Notes: a model not told the origin generated them from the letters alone. DNA of 64,000 nucleotides from Acanthornis magna (GCA_036785705.1 JAWUZG010000159.1:4092001-4156000); one strand, 5' to 3'; positions 51,401 through 64,000 are shown, numbered from the stretch's first letter. Made by a program: numbers and translations.

Positions 51401-53046
51401 GAAGCTGTTTGATCTGCACATCTGATTACACAATCGTCCATAAATATCCCTTGCATTAAAATTCTGACTGGTTTGCAACTCATTTCAACTCGTGAGAGAT
51501 TCTTTTTTTGTCAATTGGATCTGACAGAAAAATTAAAATAATCCTCTTTTACCTCTGCATTATCCTTTAAGTACTTAAGTTTTAATTATATCTCAAGTCT
51601 ACCTGAAGACATTTCGGGCAACTTCCAGTAACGTGCATAAGCAGTTGAATACAGTGTAAAAGTGCATGTAATTTCCAAGTCCCCAGTTGTTAATGAAATC
51701 CCAAACATTCAGATTTTAATTGAACTAGATAAAGATTAAGAAGCTTAGCAGCAGCTGGCATTGCGAATTAGTTCTCAGCAGATTTTTATGTTGTACTCTA
51801 AATCATTGCTTTTGTAATCTTCCTAAATTGTCCTTTATCTTGCTAATGCAGATATGATTCTCAGAAAGCATTAGGCTTCCACTGTTCCTATTGCCTGTAA
51901 AATCTTGAACTGTAAAATCTTAATAGTCTTTTTTTAATAAGTATTATGATCTATATGTATAATGTGCATTCAATAAAATCTTACTGTAATTAGAAGAAAA
52001 GTTTTTAGGTTTTTTTACGTGACCTGTTTTACAGATTAGATTTATTAAATAGCATAAACTGCTGGAGCTGCTTTAAGACCTATTTAGAGCCGTCTGGCAT
52101 CAGATGAAAAAACAGTGTTAGACCCAGCGCTCGGGGCTCGGCTCTCCGGGAGCTTCATTAGGAACTTTCCTTCTCCTTCTGGTTCAGGGAGCTCGGCATA
52201 AACAGTTTGATGTTGCCTAAACGCCTGACAATGTATTATCAGCACCGATCAAACGACATTTTGCTTGGAGGGCTTTCCGAGACTCCGGGACAGGATTCAG
52301 ATGAACACCAGAGCTTCTCAGAGTTCCCTCTCTCCACCCCAATGCGGCTCTGGGAAGGGCCCTGCACACCCCAGGTCTTTCTGCAGGCTGTGGACTCTGG
52401 GGGGAAGGTGTGTATTTGAAATTACCGTGACAAATGTGCTCTCAGGACCTGTTGGTGCACTGTAACAGCTCTTACGAGAGTTACAAGTGCAGTTATTGCT
52501 TGCATAGTAAAAGGACTTATATTTATGCATCTCACTTGAGGGTGCACTGTTTTTACTCACACTAATGCAGATAAAATTGGAGTTCATGCTTTATGGGGGA
52601 AGTGTGGGGAAAAATAAAAGAAAAAATATAAATACTACTACTACCACTACCATCATCAAAAGTAACACTTCCATTTTTCTCCTATATAAAAAAAAATAAT
52701 TCTAGCAATTTTTCCAGCTAATAGTATTGGTCTTTCAAGTCTGTTGGTAAATGACCAACTAATGCAGTTACGTATGCACTGAAGAAGAAAATTATAAAGA
52801 GATAATACAGCCAACTGGCATTAAAATTTTGAACAGAATGGAATTTTAACAGTTCCGCTGAGGTCTTTTAAGAATCTTGGCTGCTCCAATTTTCTTCCTA
52901 GTAAAGGAAACATTTGGCAGAATAACAAACACAAATGTCAGAAGAAAGGAAATATCTTCACCTGCACTTGATGACTTATTTATTAATTTTTTCATTAGAA
53001 GCATGATCATGTCCAGATTTTAGTGATGGCATTGCAATGAGCTCTG
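48443..53046. other. Non-coding stretch, no gene recognised
   Basis: AT-rich DNA without a frame above about 115 codons. It holds long A/T runs (for example near 49201-49212 and 49986-50002) and a small trinucleotide-like patch, TACTACTACCACTACCATCA, at about 52634-52653. A slightly GC-richer bit at 52115-52150 (GCGCTCGGGGCTCGG) is too short to call a CpG island. No transposon, RNA gene or promoter is recognised. Confidence 0.6.
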
Positions 53047-53480
53047 TTGCCCCGGCCTCTTCCCAAGTGTGTTTTCCCTCTTCCCAACTGTGTTTCCCCT
53101 CTTCCCAGCTGCATTTCCCCTCTTCCCTCCTGCATTTTCCCTCTTCCCACTGCATTTCCTCTCTTCCCTTGCATTTCCCCTCTTCCCAACTGCATTTCCC
53201 CTCTTCCCAGCTGCATTTCCCCTCTTCCCTCCTGCATTTTCCCTCTTCCCACTGCATTTCCTCTCTTCCCTTGCATTTCCCCTCTTCCCAGCTGCATTTT
53301 CCCTCTTCCCAGCTGCATTTTCCCTCTTCCCTCCTGCATTTCCCCTCTTCCCAGCTGCATTTCCCCTCTTCCCTTGCATTTCCCCTTTTCCCTTGCATTT
53401 TCCCCCTTCCCAGCTGCATTTCCCCTCTTCCCTCCTGCATTTCCCCTCTTCCCAGCTGCGTTTCCCCTCTTCCCTGCCGT
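53047..53480. repeat. Pyrimidine-rich minisatellite, about 18-21 bp units
   Basis: Tandem units built on CCCCTCTTCCCAGCTGCATT, with variants where CCAGCTG becomes CCAACTG, CCTCCTG, CCACTG or CCTTG, giving lengths of about 17-21 bp. A longer block repeats at 102-bp spacing (its CCTCCTGCATTTTCC starts at 53126 and again at 53228), so the array has higher-order structure. The plus strand is mostly C and T, and the minus strand is purine-rich. All translations are open, low-complexity and periodic (7 residues per 21 bp), so they are not evidence for protein. The right flank becomes unique near 53480. Confidence 0.96.
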
Positions 53481-55897
53481 GCTGAGCTCGGCAGTGCCGC
53501 TGGCACCTGGTGACGCTCAGGATGCTCCAGGGCAGGGCCAGCAGCACCACGATGACAAGCAGAGTGATCATCAGTCTATACCTGTCTGCACGGAATTATG
53601 TTTGGTTCAGCAAGCTTTGAGATCTTCGAATGAGAGATGTTCTAAGTACTGCTAAGCAATTTTCTCTCCCTCGAACCAAAATGAAGCCGCGAGCTCCTCG
53701 CATCTCCTAAGGCCTCTTGTTACTCTGCCATTTCCCCTTAGCAATCTTCTCATTCCAGACTCTGACATTCTGGCAGCCCAGCTATTTTCAGAAGCTATTA
53801 TCTGAGTTTGAAATTGTGATTTTTCTGCTGGGTCTTTTTTTCCAAGCAAGCATTTCGCTACCTAAACTTCAGCAAACTTCCAGAGAGATTCCTAGACACA
53901 ACTCTATTTTTTTTTTTTTTGCCATAAAACAAGGAGTTAAGTTCACAATGCTGACTTCTCATTTAAGCCATTTTCTGAAATACAGCTCTGAAAGTGACTT
54001 CAGTACTTTTGCCTCAATTTGCTGAGCTTTTTATAAAATCTTGACAAATTTTTTTCCTAATATTAAATAACACATTCTTTGGCTGTTCCAAGTTCACACA
54101 GGGTTTTCTGATACTGCTGCTGATTCCAAGGTGCCCTAAATTGAGCATTTATTGAAAAGCCTGCTACGAATTTTGTCCTTCAAATTACTCCAGTAAGAGC
54201 AATGGAACTTGGCTGCCAAATTGCTTCCAAGGCTGAAGGATTTCTTTGGCTTCAAGATAGCCTGTAAATAAGAACTTCAACCCAAACTTTATTTAACACA
54301 AAATAAATTATGCAAAAGAATTTGACACTAAAAGGAATTCTGTTATGGACTTTATAGAGAACATACTGAGTTCCATCCCTAAGAGCCCATCATGCCCCTT
54401 ATGGCTTTATCCTCAAGTTTCTTCAGAATTTACCAATGCACCTTGAGAACAACAGCAGTGAAACCAGAAATCTTTCATTTAGAACAAAAATGAGACATTT
54501 AATTTTCCTAAACATACAGAGAGGCATGCACAATATTAATCATTCAACAAAATGTTTTTCTTATTGCATGAAAATACGCATGGTGGGAATGCAAACAAAT
54601 TATAATTATTTGGACTCCTGTTAAACAGACTAGTGAGCCTTATAATTAGTAACATAATCACTTTAAGACAAATACACTAAATAAAATAATGGATCCTCAG
54701 CAGTGCTCCACAGAAAAATGCTAACAATTTATGCTTTATTAATTAGCTCGTTGCTGTATCAAAGTTTGGAATTCTGAACCTCGGAGAGTTGCCATCTTTG
54801 TTGAGTGGAGGAGTCACTCTGGGCTGAGCAGAGGTGCAAGAGCAAAAAGGAACTTCCGTGGAGTCCTCACACAGCTTTAAGATCTGCTCGTGGGGATGCT
54901 GATTATCCAGGACAACGGATCAATAAGATTCGTGTATTCCAATCCTTTCCCCCAAACACACCCCCACCAGCCCTAATTGATTTCTCTGCTGGCTAATGAC
55001 CAACCCAGATGCTCAGTGACTCGGAAACGACTGACCAGCACTAAACAGCGCTGTGGCTGTGTCCGATGAATCAAAGGGGCTGAAAAGAGCTGCGTAAGCT
55101 ATTTTTCTGATATATAACCACAGATGCAACTACTTCTATTACTCAAATCGTAAGGCAAAGAATGCTTCATCAACTGACTGCCGGAGTTATTGGAATCAGC
55201 CACTCAAGTGCCACATTAAAAGGCATTAAAAATTCTTCAGAAAATTTCACATTTAGGTGCGTTCATGTGTTGCCCTACATGTAAAAGAATGAGAGGGGAA
55301 AAAAAAAAGAGTAAGAAGCTGACACCACAACGCAGACAAGGAATGCCTGCAGCAGCTATAAAAAGGGAAGGCAGAAGTGGGGCAGATCTGGGCCAGGCCA
55401 AGCAGTTCTGGCAGGAGCTGGGACAGCAGGAGCAGGATGAAGCAGAGGAGCTGCCACATCAACCCCCAGCATGCAAAGCAGGAAAGATGCTCCAGGATCA
55501 AAACTCACCACGTGCCAAGGTCACTTCAGAGAAGACAAAAAAGGTTCAGTGCTGATCTCACATTAAAAGTTCATAAGCCCATCAGAGGAATTTACTAATC
55601 AAAATTATTTTATCTGAAGAGCTCTCCTAAGCCCGAGTAGAAATCACAGGTTTCAGTGAGTCTCCACAGAGAAGCCGAAAATTACATTTTAAAACACCGC
55701 AGAAAGTAAAGGATTTATAAGCAATATGGGGGTCCTTAACATGGGGTCTCATATGCACCGGGGCCAAGTGATAGTGGGGCCATGCAGAACTGGGCTCTGC
55801 AAAAAGCTTTCTATCATTCAGAAAAGATCTTCTGAAAGAAGAGCAGGTTATCGTAGTCCTTGATAGAACAGAAAGTTCTTAGAATTTGGTGCCTTTT
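53481..55897. other. Non-coding stretch, no gene recognised
   Basis: No supported gene or repeat. Frames stay at or below about 100 codons. There is a T run at about 53908-53921. Composition is AT-rich, with a somewhat GC-richer part at about 55320-55480 where frames on both strands are open. Confidence 0.6.
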
Positions 55898-55960
55898 TCA
55901 CAGCATCACAGAAAAGCCAAGGTTGGAAGGACATCAAAAAATGAACTGGTCCAAACTCAA
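55898..55960 (-). mobile_element. CR1 LINE 3'-end fragment
   Basis: CACAGCATCACAGAAAAGCC followed by AAGGTTGGAAGGACATC, then GGTCCAAACTC, follows the antisense CR1 3' end (…ATCACAGAA...GGTTGGAAGGGACC...GTCCAAC...). Orientation is minus, 3' end at the left. The copy has lost a few bases and is clearly old. Confidence 0.72.
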
Positions 55961-56421
55961 CATTTTTATTTGTTGATTACTTGGTAAATTGGTGTGACTT
56001 CAGCTAAAAACACAAACTCTGACTTGCATCCAGAGCTACGTTTTTTGTTGGTAGAATGGTTTCAGCAATTCAGATCCCAAAGATAGCATTCAAATTTTTT
56101 TTAAAGCTAGGAATTAAGAATTAGTTATTAAAATAACTTTCTTCAGAAGATCTCCAGAAAATGCACACCACCAGCAGGTATTATTGTCCAAATTATTCAG
56201 CTGTAGACAAAAATCCCACCCCACCATCCACAAAAAGGTGGTGTGTCCAGGTGCTCTGTGGACACACACAATGGCTTGTGGTTTTTTAAATATTAAATGA
56301 GAAAGAAAATCCTTTCCCTCTTCTGCTTTGCTCTCCCTTCTATTGCATGAAAACAATTTGCCTGCTTTCAGACTCTGGCTGTGATTACTTTGTTTTCACT
56401 TCATCTGAATGCAAAGAATAA

Positions 56422-56579
56422 TCGCGGTCACGGCTACCGAGATGAAAGCCACGAGAATTCATCTGCTGTTCCACGCAGACACGAGATGTTGGTGACACCT
56501 GCACCGTCAGGAGTGCCACTGCACCCCGAGAGTGAACCTGCTTCCCTCGCACGCCCAAACACACCAATCCCACTCCGTT
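56422..56579. promoter_or_regulatory. CpG-dense patch, possible regulatory element
   Basis: I count 12 CpG dinucleotides in about 158 bases (starting with ATCGCGG) against a CpG-poor background. Short open frames lie on both strands, but none resembles a protein family. It may be an enhancer, an unrecognised exon or start site, or a young insertion. Confidence 0.3.
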
Positions 56580-56905
56580 CATTTCTCTGATCATTGCACA
56601 GTTTCCTGGACAAATACACAATGTCGCAAGAACAGATCTATCCTGACAGCCAAGGCCAACTGCATAATGCTCGTCTAAGTGGCAATAAGATTCATTAATT
56701 AGGTTGCTGCTTTAGAGTGTTGTTCCCCTGCAGCTATATTCCGCTCAAGGGTATTTTCAATAGTATTGAATAGATGAAGCAATTACTAAGCAAAATCCAC
56801 TAACTGATGGCCAGTGTCAGATTCCTCAGGCCATGCTTTCAGAGGGTGTGCTATATATATATAAATATATTTACTTGAATGAGTGATTGAATTTAAGGGA
56901 AAAAG

Positions 56906-56925
56906 GCAAAGCAAAGCAAAGCAAA
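56906..56925. repeat. GCAAA x4 microsatellite
   Basis: Four perfect adjacent copies of the pentamer GCAAA, preceded by an AAAAG run. This is a simple repeat. Confidence 0.85.
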
Positions 56926-58584
56926 ATCCCAGCTGGGCACAGCTTAGGTGTTCTCCACGATTAGAGGTGAGATCTCTAAACCAGAACTCCCTCACAGCAG
57001 ACACAATTAAGGTGTAGAAGGGCTAAGGACACCTGACTGCACATGCAGATCAGCTCATTTTGCTATCTAAAGGCACATACTTAACTCTCACAATTAATGC
57101 CATGCAAAGAGAGCTCTCTCTACAATTATTTGCCCTCCTTACTGCCAGCAGTATAAGCAACTTGTAAAAAGAGTAAAAACTGGAATCCAGCTGAGTGCTC
57201 CCTGTTCAGGTATCTGACTTGCAGGCTACTGTTTTATTCCAGTAACACTATTTTTATAACATGATATAGTTCTAAGCATTTAAATTAAATAAACACAGCA
57301 CAAATATTTTGGCTCTACTGTAAATATGTGAAAAGATTTTCTTGTGAATTGTCGGGTTGGCTTTTTTTTCCCCCTTTCTGCTGCCTCAGTTACTATGATG
57401 TTTAGACTGTGCCTCATTAAAGTTGGGAGCAAAAGTAAAAAAGTTTTCAGCAGAAGCATTATTTTCAAAGTTCAGGATATCTGTAATTCTAACTGATCTT
57501 CCACCTGGCATTAAATCTTCAAAGAATGTCAAGAAGTATCTTAGAAACTTGAGATGCCTGGCTGTATACAGAGAAGGAACAGATGCACCTCTGTAATTTG
57601 CCCATAAATAAGTAAAAATGAACCCATCAACTTTTCAGGGATACTTGCATGCAAGCAGGCAAACACATCCTTTTTTCCTTTTCTTGTGTGTTTGTGGTTT
57701 TGTTTTTTTGGTTTTTTACAGTTTTAAAATATCCTTTGAGCCAGACCTTAGAGAGTGCTGGTAAAAACGGATATGTTTGTTTTTAGAAACTTACTATGCA
57801 GCACTGCCATCTCGTAACCTTCTGCTACTGCCTTTGGCCTCCAAATTCAGGGGCACCCATCTGTGGCAGTAAACCACACATGCACAAAGTACATCACTTC
57901 TCCCAGAAATAGTGAAAGCTCCATTTGCAAGAGCTTTCTTTAAGGTCACAGCAAGTCAACTGCTGAAGAGAAGTTATCACCATAAATTAAACTATTCCTG
58001 AAACCCAGCAGACACTTAACTGAACTCTCCTAGTTCCCCCCACTCCTTTTCATCTCCAGTTTTAGGCATGCCTCTGAGCAGAAGTGCACACCATTCTCTA
58101 AGCATGCATCTCTCTGAGCAAAGACGGGGAAGAAGAGAAAATCCATAAATTTGAAAGACATTTAACTAAAGTTTTTAAATTGAGACAAGTTTCAAAAGAC
58201 AGATCCAAAAATCAAATTGTGGCCAGTCCAAAACCACTTAGAGCATCCAATTCTGAAACTTCATCTTCATTATTTACAGATCAATAAACACATTCTGAAT
58301 ACTCTTCTTCCAGCTGATTTGACCTATTTATTTAAAATGTGATGTAGGAGAAGTGGACTAAAGGACATGAAAAAAAAAATCCTCTGAAGTCACCTGTGCA
58401 GAAACAACACACAATTTGTGGCTTGCAAATTCAAAAGGAGTCAGCTCCAGAAGCCCAGGTGAGGAACTCCCACAGCAGGAAATCCTTCAGGCTGATGGCA
58501 TTCCCGAGCTTGACAAAAGTGTGTCTGGGTGGGTGATCAGATGGGGCATCACACGGATGCTTTGTTCTCCTCAGTAGGCTGTGC

Positions 58585-58715
58585 TGCGTTCTGTAATGAG
58601 CCTCAACGTCGACGTCTGAATAACACATCGAGGAAGGAATCCTTTCATTCTCTTATCGAGAAGGCGCAGAATGAAAAGAAACAAAGAAATCAGCTGGTTT
58701 CTGCTAAAGCGTTCC
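58585..58715. promoter_or_regulatory. CpG-dense patch with ACGTCGACGT palindrome
   Basis: I count 9 CpG dinucleotides in about 131 bases. They include the perfect 10-bp palindrome ACGTCGACGT at 58606-58615, whose halves resemble the core of CRE/ATF sites (TGACGTCA-like, not exact). A 66-codon frame spans the patch without recognisable features. The regulatory role is inference. Confidence 0.25.
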
Positions 58716-61700
58716 GGTGCCAATTATGAAGTTGAGAATGGAGTAAGATGTTCATCAGTGGCTGACAGCACATGAGCTCCGCCGCTGCAGATATTATTTC
58801 CCCTTATCTCGTGTCATGATACTGGCACACTTCTTTCCATTTTCCTTGAGGTTTTCTAGTCCTCCTTCAGGACTGCACAATGAGGCACAGAGAACTTCCA
58901 GAGCCTCAGGAGCGGCTGTGCTGAGCTGGGCCATGTCCCAGCCAGCTCAGGCTGGCTGTCCTGCTCTAAAGGCCACGTGTGTGACCACTGGTACCCCCAA
59001 CTGGGTCCAGAGAGGTGCACGCTTCCATTTCTCTTTTATTACTTTCTCCCATTCATTGTTCAACCCTGAAGAATCTTCTTTTTCAACTGTTCAAGTCTAG
59101 AGGTTGCCTTTCTTCTGCTCTTTCTGAAAAAAACCACGTCCTTAAAGACAACAATAACAAAGAAACCCCAAACCAAAACCAAAAAATAACACATCAAAAA
59201 TTCCTGAACAGATTTCCATATCACCCTGCTCTAAAACAGTATCTGAGCAGGAGACTAAGCAGTTACCCAAAGGTGTCTCCTGTTTGGTTTATTAATTATT
59301 GACTGCATGATAAAACCTGGGAGACCCCACACATGGCCAGGATCCCACTATGCCATTTGCTTTATAAACTCAGGTCAGGAAAATCGTGATCTCCATCTCA
59401 GCGATTATTTAAAATCTAACAAAAGATCAAGAGATAGATACAGAGGAAGACAAGTGCACAACTAAACCAATATTAGTCAATAAGTACAAAACAATACACA
59501 TTTAGTTTGCAGGTTGTTTTTATTTGAAGACATTTATTTCTGTCATCTCCTCACAGAACTAACAATTATTGATCACATGTACACCTGAAAGGAGCAGGAT
59601 GTCTGATACCTGAAAGACATTCATCACTTTGCCATAGGTTATACCAAAGTCCTCAACAGAGAGGACTAAAATGGAGAATGTATCTCACATCTGAATTTGA
59701 GGAAATAGTTCCGAGCAGCATTCCCCTCCTCTATAAGCTTTGATCAAGGAGACTCAAGAAATATGTTCTACCACGCTTTGATTTCACTTGAGGGCTTTTT
59801 GTTATTTAAATAGTGAATAAAGATGACAGGCAAATAGTCTAATTAGCACAAATATCTTGTTTCCTGAAACTTCTGGCAATTTTTAAACATCTCTTGCTCA
59901 GTGCTATAATGAAGCTCTCCATTCCCAACCCTGAGCTAGTGTGGGTTTTTAGTCTGACACAAAGATACTTTTCCCTTATTTTTGGAAGGAAACAAGGCAT
60001 TCCCATCTGCACCATCCGGAGCGGAGGGGCAGTGGGAGCCCTGGACGCTCACACATTCCAGAGGGTCAGTGGATTCTGTTTGGCTAAAGCCAAACATCTG
60101 CTGGGAGTCACTCAATCCCCACTTGCAGAGCTCAAGGGTCAGAGCATATTCCATTTCACTTGGTGGCTCCCTCCAAGGGCAAGTCCCACACCTGTTGGAA
60201 AATCCATCAGGGCTCTTACTAAACCTCGAGTGTTTTGGTTCTCTGTCAAAATCCTGATATTCCCTTCTCCCGTAAGGATACAACAATCACCAATCCAGAT
60301 CCCAAACAACCTCTGTGCATCAGCAGGACTTTACGACAAGAAGATTCTTGTATTTGGCTAAGCACAAGCCAAAATGAATCATGACAAACTTTATTAATGC
60401 ATAAAAGCCATCACTGCTGGACTGCCCTCAGCCTGAAGCGTGAGGTGACAGAGTCCTCACGGCATCGAGCGCTTGTGATAATTGAAGTCTGAAAATATTT
60501 CACAGACAGCTGAAATACCAATTTATATTTAAAGAATATATTGAATTACCACAGATCACACAGAAAGGGGGACTAGAACTTGGGTATTTTGTTGTTGAAC
60601 TTACAGCTCAGCATTTTATGAAAGGCTATCTAGTTTTAACCCAGATAAGTTGGAAAGATTATTCAACTAATGTCTTCTCTGGAAGACTGCAGCTCCGGTG
60701 CTAATAAGGGAATTTAATTAGATGGACAAGCCTTGACAGCAATCCGTTTCCAATACACTTAGTATTGAAATAGGTCTGGGAGTTCCAAGATTTGTAGAAG
60801 AAATCCACTACTCAAGTTAACGTGGAAAAATACCTGAAAGTTTTGATTAACCAAGACGTAGGCTCTTGTTTTTCTGACTTCATTTGTGACATACATCACA
60901 TTACCAACAATTACACCGACAGATGAAACGCCTGTTCCAAATGGATATGCTATAAAGTTTGAGCAGAATTGATTTTTCCCTCTGCACTGGTAAATGCCAC
61001 TAATTCCCTGGAAATCAGGTGAGGACAACAGTGCTTCCAAGCAGGACACCCACGGCTTCACCTTCCTTCAGCAGCACCCAAAGCCCCAGGACAGAGCAGA
61101 GCTGCTGAGCACAAGGGCTCCGTACAACCCCAAAACAACTTCTCTTTCCATTATTTACAATAAAAAAGACGTGCATACAGACAAAAGGCACAGAACTTAA
61201 AAAAAAAAAAAAATTAAAAATGCACAAAGCCAGTAGTTTTTAAAATTGTAGAGGGAACCAGCCTGCCAGCAGGCTGATGAAACACTTGAGATAAAGTAGC
61301 ATAATCAATAACAATGCTGCACCTTTAAAACCAGCAAGTACAACGCGATCAATTCATATCTCGGTGGAGTAGCGTAATAAAAATCTGCAACTACAATGAG
61401 CTAATTTAATGATACTTTATCAAGCGCTCACATTTCCAACCACTGTTGTTCATGGCAGAATGAAGCCTGTGTAAAAATATGTCATGAGTCAACATGGCAT
61501 TCTACTGAAGAGAAAAGACCCACATCATTAAAATCTTAAATAAGCTTTCATTAAGTAAAATACATGAAATTAGCTCCTTCAAAAGAATTTAATTAGTCAA
61601 CACATGCAGGTTAAACTCACAATCTGCCATTGTGGTCTTTTAAGCTGTTCATTTTCTTAAAGCTTTGTCATAAGAAGGATTTTTAAAATTGTCATTATTT

Positions 61701-64000
61701 TTATAATATGGTGGGAAACCACAGTTCCTTTATGAAAAAGACAAAGTATCCTTTGCAAACAGCAAGACACATTTTCATTGCTGCTCTGTATAGAGCACTG
61801 CCTTGTTAAGGCAATTTCAATCATTTTACGCATCTTCATTAAGTCAGAGATAAGGTTCAGCTTTTCACAGAGAAAAACCTCAGCAGCTGCAGAGAAAAGG
61901 AGGGACAACAGATTCTTAAACAGAAAAGAGAAATTACCAGATATCTAGCTCGAAATGAAGCCTCTGGGAAGCCCCATCTGCAGTCTCAGTCATTACAAAT
62001 CACAATAATTACGTGAGCTCTCAGCCCATGTATAAAATTTCAATACCTATGAAGAGCTGCAATACTGCAACGTCCACAACACAGAAACACTGCCAGCTCA
62101 TTTTGCCAGGCTTCAGGCTACTTGTAACACCGAGAGAAGATGAATCAATAAAATGTTATCAGTAAAACAGTTTGATTCCTGCACAGTTAAGCGCACGGCC
62201 ACTTCTATATTTCAATCCCCTCAGGTCAATATAATTTTACACAGTTACCCAATTCTCAGCAGTGAAATGATACTGGTAGATGTTTCAGATATTCTAAAGC
62301 ACTTATTTCTACATGGGGGGGAAAGATGAAAAGGAAAAAAAAAAGAATCTCTAGTTTCCTGTTTCAAAGTTGCATTTTTAGACCAGTCATAAACGCAATC
62401 TTTTACCTCAGCTCCAGCAAATGAAGTTCCTCTCAACAGTTCCCTCAGCCAAATCTTGGGTGTCCTATTCACCCAGTGCTTCAACAGGCATTTGGGAAGA
62501 AAAACAAGTCAAATCTGGATTTGGCCTTTCATTTGAACTACATCTGAGCCATGAAATAAGATGTAATTTCTGCCTACTCAAGAAAATCAGCCCATTTAAG
62601 CAAACTGAACTATTCACCAGTAAAATCTGCTAGGTTAGTCACCACAAGGACTGAAGAAACTCTAAACGCTGCTGACAAAGACTAACTGCACAGTTAATAC
62701 AACATTTTGCCTCATACCCAGATAATTCTTCATGCATACTCTGAACTTCCAGCTTCCCACCTGGGTCTGCAATAAAATAATGCCTCAGGTTAATCACAGA
62801 CCTCCAGAGAGCTGCATTTTTTGCATAAATAAGAGCAACAAGTGCGCTCCCAAACCCAAGGAAGAAATAATCTTATGTCTAATAAACTACAGTGCTCCAG
62901 AGACAGGGAATACCCACAAGGAATTTCTTTTTAGATACAAGTCCACCTTAACTTGACAACATCCTAATAAAAAAAGCCAGTATAAACCTATTGTTGGACC
63001 AGCCATGGGCACTGTAAAGTCAAAGGCAACTGATTTCAGCTGGACTTAGTCCCAAAAAGCCAAAAAAACCCCCCTCAATTTTATTCCATTTCACCACCAA
63101 TTCCATCTCCTTTGTTTGCTTCATTAAACTCTGCACTGTAGGCAACAGCAGTGCACTCAAAGGCAAGAAGAACTTTTTGGGTTTTTTCATTGTAATTCGA
63201 GACTGTTTATTCCCATAGTCAGTTCTCAGCAAAAGCAATGAACATTTTAATAACAAGAAAATCCATAAAGCACCATCTCCTCTCCTGCCACAGCTCTTTT
63301 AAAAGGCTTAGTTAATCTTGAATACTTAAAGGATGGTGGACATATCTGAGGGACAAAGTCCCCTGGTTTATACGGTGTGATTCCCTTGCCGCATATGTCT
63401 CATTGGGAAATTACATGAATTTCCCAAATACTGGCACTAAATTTTTTACTAGTTTAAAAATTAGCAGAAAAGACCCAATTGCTAAGAAATAAAGCACAGA
63501 AATTTATGGAAAGGCAAAGCTGCACTAACCCATTAATTTTTATATTTTGTTATATCACCAAAACTGTTCTCATTATTTTCTTCTGAACAAGTTTCATAAT
63601 TGCAAATTCTCAGACACTAAAACTTAAGTGATCTCCATACTCTGTTTTCCTCCTAAATAATGAGCCAACCACCACAGACACACACAGGAGGAAGAAGCCT
63701 GTCTGTTTTACTAAAAGACTGATCTCATGAAAATCCAGCTGCATCAATCCTTCTTTTATTATTCTTTCAAACTTCCTAAATCAAATAACTTTCTTGAGCT
63801 TGGCTAGAGCCTTCTGAATAGAAACTCCACTGGGGAAAGAGGTTTTAGATTAACAGCACAATACATTCAGAAATCAATAGATAAACCCTCTGTGCAACAG
63901 CACTACCCGAGTCCATGAGACTGAACTAGGGCTCAGAAAATAAAACAAACCAGTCAGAAACAAATTTCCTAACCTGCCCACTTTTGGTTTTGCACTGAAA

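Larger units (their letters stand above)
55961..64000. other. Non-coding stretch, no gene recognised
   Basis: No supported gene. Frames stay at or below about 155 codons (59894-60361 plus, without a recognisable domain). It contains two CpG-dense patches (56422-56579 and 58585-58715), a GCAAA x4 microsatellite (56906-56925), a short TA repeat (56852-56862), a near-palindrome at 61259-61276 and a poly(A) run at about 61199-61213. No gene is seen running off the right edge. Confidence 0.6.

Noticed and set aside
52115..52160. CpG island or promoter
   Set aside because: Only a few CpGs in about 45 bp, no TATA or other core motif, and no downstream gene.
53007..53571. Long low-complexity proteins in both strands
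   Set aside because: They are translations of the pyrimidine-rich minisatellite, open in many frames at once, with a 7-residue period set by the 21-bp unit.

Overview
The window looks like vertebrate, most probably avian, nuclear DNA, and I find no protein-coding gene in it that I can support. The avian call rests on three degraded CR1 LINE 3'-end fragments (about 31264-31467, 37790-37831 and 55898-55960, all on the minus strand), a possible fourth on the plus strand, and a fragment resembling a bird endogenous-retrovirus LTR at about 19288-19390. The recognisable transposon load is low and the sequence is mostly AT-rich with scattered A/T homopolymers. These recognitions come from remembered family consensus motifs and were not searched against a database.

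Layout: 1-10863 is unannotated non-coding DNA. 10864-11814 is a 316-codon reading frame that stays open mainly because it runs through a GC-rich minisatellite with a 19-20 bp unit (11201-11690). About 14200-14740 is an LTR-like promoter module: CCAAT boxes, a GC box, a TATA box, a 68/69-bp tandem duplication that supplies a second TATA box, and an AATAAA signal, all on the plus strand. 14741-31263 is non-coding with one old LTR piece and one CpG-dense patch. 31264-47823 is non-coding with CR1 fragments and two perfect 12-bp-arm inverted repeats. 47824-48442 is a minisatellite with an exact 46-bp spacing. 53047-53480 is a pyrimidine-rich minisatellite with 102-bp higher-order structure. The remainder is non-coding, with a CR1 fragment at 55898-55960 and two more CpG-dense patches near 56.5 and 58.6 kb.

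The reading frames in the window are short, often rest on GTG or TTG rather than ATG, or are long only inside tandem repeats. None gives a recognised domain. The best reading is intergenic DNA or part of a very long intron; the sequence alone does not decide between these, and short exons or non-coding RNA genes could have been missed. I see no operon, CRISPR array or recognised RNA gene, and nothing that supports a new biological system. The items most worth checking are the duplicated-TATA LTR-like module, the three minisatellites and the CpG-dense patches.
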